Positions 23,307 to 25,492 of a stretch of 25,492 bases of DNA are shown here, piece after piece; position 1 is the stretch's first letter; each line of letters opens with the position of its first letter. The notes under the pieces are model-generated. The model saw only the letters and a list, made by a program, of their open reading frames with translations. It made no database searches and was not told the origin of the DNA. The DNA is taken from the IMG/VR virus record IMGVR_UViG_3300042434_000457, positions 1 through 25,492 of that record. One strand, given 5' to 3'. This DNA is from a virus. The translations under genes were made by a program, and so were the position numbers.

Positions 23307-23328
23307 TGTGGTCAAGAGGTTACAGGGG

Positions 23329-23820
23329 ATGAAGTTCTACCAACGACATCTGGGCGACTACGCGCGCGACACCGCGCACCTGAGTCTGCTCGAGCATGGG
23401 GTCTACAGCGTCCTGCTGGACCGGCTCTATGCGACCGAAAGGCCGATCCTTGATGCGGATCGGTACCGGGTTTGCCGAGCCACGACCCGCGCCGAGAAGG
23501 CAGCGGTCGATGCGGTTCTGCGCGAATTTTTTTCATTGTGCGACGACGGCTGGACCAACGCTCGTGTCAACTCCGAGATAGCCCGCATGAGCGGGAAACG
23601 CCTGAAAGCACAGCAGTCGGCGGCAGTTCGATGGGGAGACAAGGGTATGCGAACGCATAGCGAACGCAATGCGGATGGAATGCTACCTATACTCCAATAC
23701 TCCAATACGGAGTCTCCATCACCCTTATCTCAATCCTCCACCTCACCTGAAAAGGGGCCGGTGGCGGCTCGAGACGTTTTGAAAAAACTGGAAGCGAGGA
23801 GGACGAAACATGGGCGATGA
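23329..23820 (+). CDS. DUF1376 (YdaU-type) replication-associated protein
   Basis: The protein has 163 residues. ATG 23329 has GAGGT 8 bases upstream; a GTG at 23308 would add seven residues without family support. The N-terminal domain (MKFYQRHLGDYARDTAHLSL, then LLEHGVYSVLLDRLYATERP) is the DUF1376 signature 'HLGDYxxxTAHLSxxExGxYxxLLDxxY'. Family genes sit next to DnaC-like or helicase-loader genes in prophages, so a replication role is likely. After about residue 95 the sequence becomes a low-complexity Ser/Pro/Thr linker (NTESPSPLSQSSTSPEKGPV) ending in a short basic helix. The linker DNA is visibly lower in GC and contains direct repeats. Confidence 0.85.
   Translation: MKFYQRHLGDYARDTAHLSLLEHGVYSVLLDRLYATERPILDADRYRVCRATTRAEKAAVDAVLREFFSLCDDGWTNARVNSEIARMSGKRLKAQQSAAVRWGDKGMRTHSERNADGMLPILQYSNTESPSPLSQSSTSPEKGPVAARDVLKKLEARRTKHGR
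23649..23707. repeat. Short direct repeats in lower-GC DNA (candidate origin)
   Basis: GCGAACGCA occurs at 23649-23657 and 23660-23668 (11-base period), and CTCCAATA is tandemly doubled at 23692-23707. The surrounding 23680-23760 is clearly less GC-rich than the rest. Lambda keeps iterons and an AT-rich stretch inside its replication gene O in the same way. This is a candidate origin only. Confidence 0.35.
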
Positions 23821-24085
23821 AACACCAGACCGGTTGGGATGGATGCAGCGGTCAGCCGCGGCGCATTGGAGCGGGGTCACCGACCCGATCGGGCGGCTGA
23901 AGCACCTCGAGGCTCGGTATGCGAGACTGGACCCCGCGAACCTCGAGCAGTTCCGTGAGGAGCTCGCGGCGGCGATCCGCAATGCCGACCCGGCAGCGGT
24001 TCTCGGCGAACCACGGGTGGTGACGATGGTGCGGTCGGTCTACGGCGAGCGCGGGGTCACGCGGCTGAAGGAGCGCGCGCGATGA
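23810..24085 (+). CDS. 91-residue unknown protein
   Basis: ATG 23810 lies inside the end of the DUF1376 gene (11-base overlap), with GGAGG about 10 bases upstream. The product is helical and charged (GRLKHLEARYARLDPANLEQ, then FREELAAAIRNADPAAVLGE and MVRSVYGERGVTRLKER). No family is recognised. It may be a partner of the replication or regulatory genes with which it is translationally coupled. Confidence 0.68.
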   Translation: MGDETPDRLGWMQRSAAAHWSGVTDPIGRLKHLEARYARLDPANLEQFREELAAAIRNADPAAVLGEPRVVTMVRSVYGERGVTRLKERAR

Positions 24086-24279
24086 GGCGGGGCAACGCAC
24101 CGAGCATGACGGTCGAGCAATACAAGCGGCTGCTGGAATGGGAGCAGGCGAGGCGCTCGCTGCCGACCCTGAAGCAGCTGGCGCGTGAGCTCGACCTGCC
24201 GATGACCACCGTCCAGTCGGTGCTATACAAGCGGCACCGGGTGAACCTCAACGAGATGTTGGCGAGGGAGTCGCAATGA
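24082..24279 (+). CDS. 65-residue helix-turn-helix protein
   Basis: ATG 24082 overlaps the previous stop (ATGA), and its own stop overlaps the methyltransferase start. The sequence TVEQYKRLLEWEQARRSLPT, then LKQLARELDLPMTTVQSVLY, contains a clear helix-turn-helix (residues about 29-50: 'L-K-Q-L-A-R-E-L-x-L-P-x-T-T-V-x-x-V-L'). It probably binds DNA as a small regulator. The specific family is not recognised. Confidence 0.72.
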   Translation: MRRGNAPSMTVEQYKRLLEWEQARRSLPTLKQLARELDLPMTTVQSVLYKRHRVNLNEMLARESQ

Positions 24280-25492
24280 GATACCTGTCGCTGTTCTCCG
24301 GCATCGAAGCCGCGAGCGTTGCGTGGCACGACCTAGGTTGGACCCCGGTCGCGTTCGCAGAGATCGAGAAGTTCCCGAGCGCGGTGCTGAAGCACCGATT
24401 CCCCAACGTCCCGAATTGGGGCGACGTCACCAAATACCAGGAGTGGCCTGATGAACCAGTTGACCTTCTTGTCGGAGGAACCCCCTGCCAAAGCTTCTCG
24501 GTCGCGGGGCTCCGCAAGGGCCTCGAAGACCCTCGAGGAAACCTCATGCTCACTTACCTTGCGATCGCTCGGCGTTACCGGCCTAGATGGGTTGTCTGGG
24601 AAAACGTCCCCGGCGTCCTGTCATCTGGCGGAGGACGGGACTTTGGCACCTTCCTCGGGGCGTTGGGGGAGTTGGGGTATGGGTGGGCCTACCGAGTCTT
24701 GGACGCTCAATGGTTCGGAGTGGCCCAGCGCCGCCGTCGTGTGTTCGTTGTCGCGCATCTTGGAGACTGGCAGCGTGCCGCCCAGGTTCTTTTTGAGCGC
24801 GAAAGCGTGCGCCGGGATTCTCCGCCGAGCCGGGAAGCGCGGCAAGGCGCTGCCGCCAGCGTTGGAGGCGGCGTTGCAAGCGGTGGCGCAGGAATAGCGC
24901 CGCACATTTTCAAAGTCCGTGGCGGCGTCGAGCGCGAGGATGGCTCGCGCGGCAGCACCAACATCGGCAAGCAGGCTGGCAAGGGCTACCTCGGCAGCGA
25001 GGAACGCGCCTTTACGTTGGCGGCGGCGCAAGATCAGTTCGTCGCGCAGCCAGTCGCCTTCCACAACCGCCAAGACCCCGACGTAAGCGGCGACATCACG
25101 CACCCGCTCGGCGCGAAGGACAACGGGATGGCGGTCGCGCAGCCGGTGGCGTTTGACACTTACAACCAAACGGTAACGGGCGATACCGCGCAAACCTTGT
25201 GCAGCCGCGGCGACACGCCGGGCGGGAATGCCCACCTTGTGCCGGCGGTGATGCAGCCGGTGGCGATTGGGTTAGACGAGGAGCAAAACGCTTGCGTGGA
25301 AGGGTTCGGCACATTGAAGGCACGCATGGAAGGAGGCGGCTTTGAGGGGTCTGTGATGACTCCCGCTATGCAAGTCCGCCGCCTCACGCCCGTCGAGTGC
25401 GAGCGGCTGCAAGGCTTCCCTGACGGCTACACGAACATCCCGTGGCGCAAGAAGCCCGAAGCACCGGACGGCCCGCGCTACAAGGCGCTCGG
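24276..25492 (+). CDS. C5 cytosine-specific DNA methyltransferase (3' end outside window)
   Basis: The frame stays open from ATG 24276 to the window end (405 full codons). Motifs in order: I, LSLFSGIEAASVAWHDLGW (residues 3-21); IV, GGTPCQSFSVAG with catalytic Cys71; VI, ENVPG with Glu109; VIII, QRRRRVFVVAH (151-161); then a long target-recognition region with repeated AQPVAF / MQPVAI units; IX, RRLTPVECERLQGFPD (368-383). Motif X should lie just beyond the edge. The enzyme methylates C5 of cytosine in a recognition site I cannot predict. No restriction endonuclease gene is seen alongside, so it looks like an orphan phage methyltransferase protecting phage DNA or adjusting transcription. Confidence 0.93.
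   Translation, partial: MRYLSLFSGIEAASVAWHDLGWTPVAFAEIEKFPSAVLKHRFPNVPNWGDVTKYQEWPDEPVDLLVGGTPCQSFSVAGLRKGLEDPRGNLMLTYLAIARRYRPRWVVWENVPGVLSSGGGRDFGTFLGALGELGYGWAYRVLDAQWFGVAQRRRRVFVVAHLGDWQRAAQVLFERESVRRDSPPSREARQGAAASVGGGVASGGAGIAPHIFKVRGGVEREDGSRGSTNIGKQAGKGYLGSEERAFTLAAAQDQFVAQPVAFHNRQDPDVSGDITHPLGAKDNGMAVAQPVAFDTYNQTVTGDTAQTLCSRGDTPGGNAHLVPAVMQPVAIGLDEEQNACVEGFGTLKARMEGGGFEGSVMTPAMQVRRLTPVECERLQGFPDGYTNIPWRKKPEAPDGPRYKAL

Noticed and set aside
23178-23453. 91-residue plus-strand frame across the non-coding gap
   Set aside because: It has no SD, runs over hairpins and into the DUF1376 gene in another frame, and reads as translated palindromes.
1-25492. CRISPR arrays, tRNA genes, insertion sequences, att sites
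   Set aside because: No regularly spaced repeats, cloverleaf, transposase or flanking inverted repeats were noticed on either strand.

Overview
The window is part of a GC-rich, tailed-phage (podovirus-type) genome or prophage. The strong G/C preference at third codon positions suggests a GC-rich host, probably a proteobacterium, but nothing here identifies the host. Nearly every base is coding, and most neighbouring genes overlap by 1-4 bases (ATGA, GTGA or TGATG junctions).

Left and centre (1-19843, + strand) is a late virion cassette in T7-like order: the 3' end of a head protein followed by a GNRA-loop terminator-like hairpin, a small unknown gene, tail tubular proteins A and B (gp11- and gp12-like), a gp13-like GNAT-fold protein, and gp14- and gp15-like internal virion proteins. 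These are followed by one 10.2-kb gene for a 3413-residue protein in the gp16 position. The giant protein carries a RadC/JAMM-type metallo-hydrolase motif, a zincin-type HETGH motif, several domains typical of phage 'polyvalent' ejected proteins, and hydrophobic segments near both ends. Two adhesin genes close the cassette: a T7-fibre-type protein with a pectate-lyase-like entry motif, and a short fibre with YadA-head-like repeats and a self-cleaving S74 chaperone.

Right of this (19840-22770, - strand) is a lambdoid-style left operon meeting the fibre gene tail to tail with overlapping stop codons. In transcription order it has two small unknown genes, a one-helix membrane protein, a 47-residue acidic protein, an Erf-family annealing protein, a YqaJ/lambda-type exonuclease, a small protein ending in an SSB-type acidic tip, NinB, and a small HTH protein. 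Together these form a recombination module.

At 22771-22888 there is a divergent control region with two back-to-back sigma70-like promoters, each containing the 9-mer GGGCATGAT. Rightward lie a Cro-like repressor, a roughly 190-bp non-coding stretch packed with hairpins, a DUF1376 replication-associated gene whose 3' part has short direct repeats in lower-GC DNA (possible origin), two small genes (one HTH), and an orphan-type C5 cytosine methyltransferase cut by the window end. No integrase, terminase, portal, complete capsid or lysis gene is visible, so lifestyle cannot be decided here, although the Cro-like switch leans towards a temperate or lambdoid ancestry.
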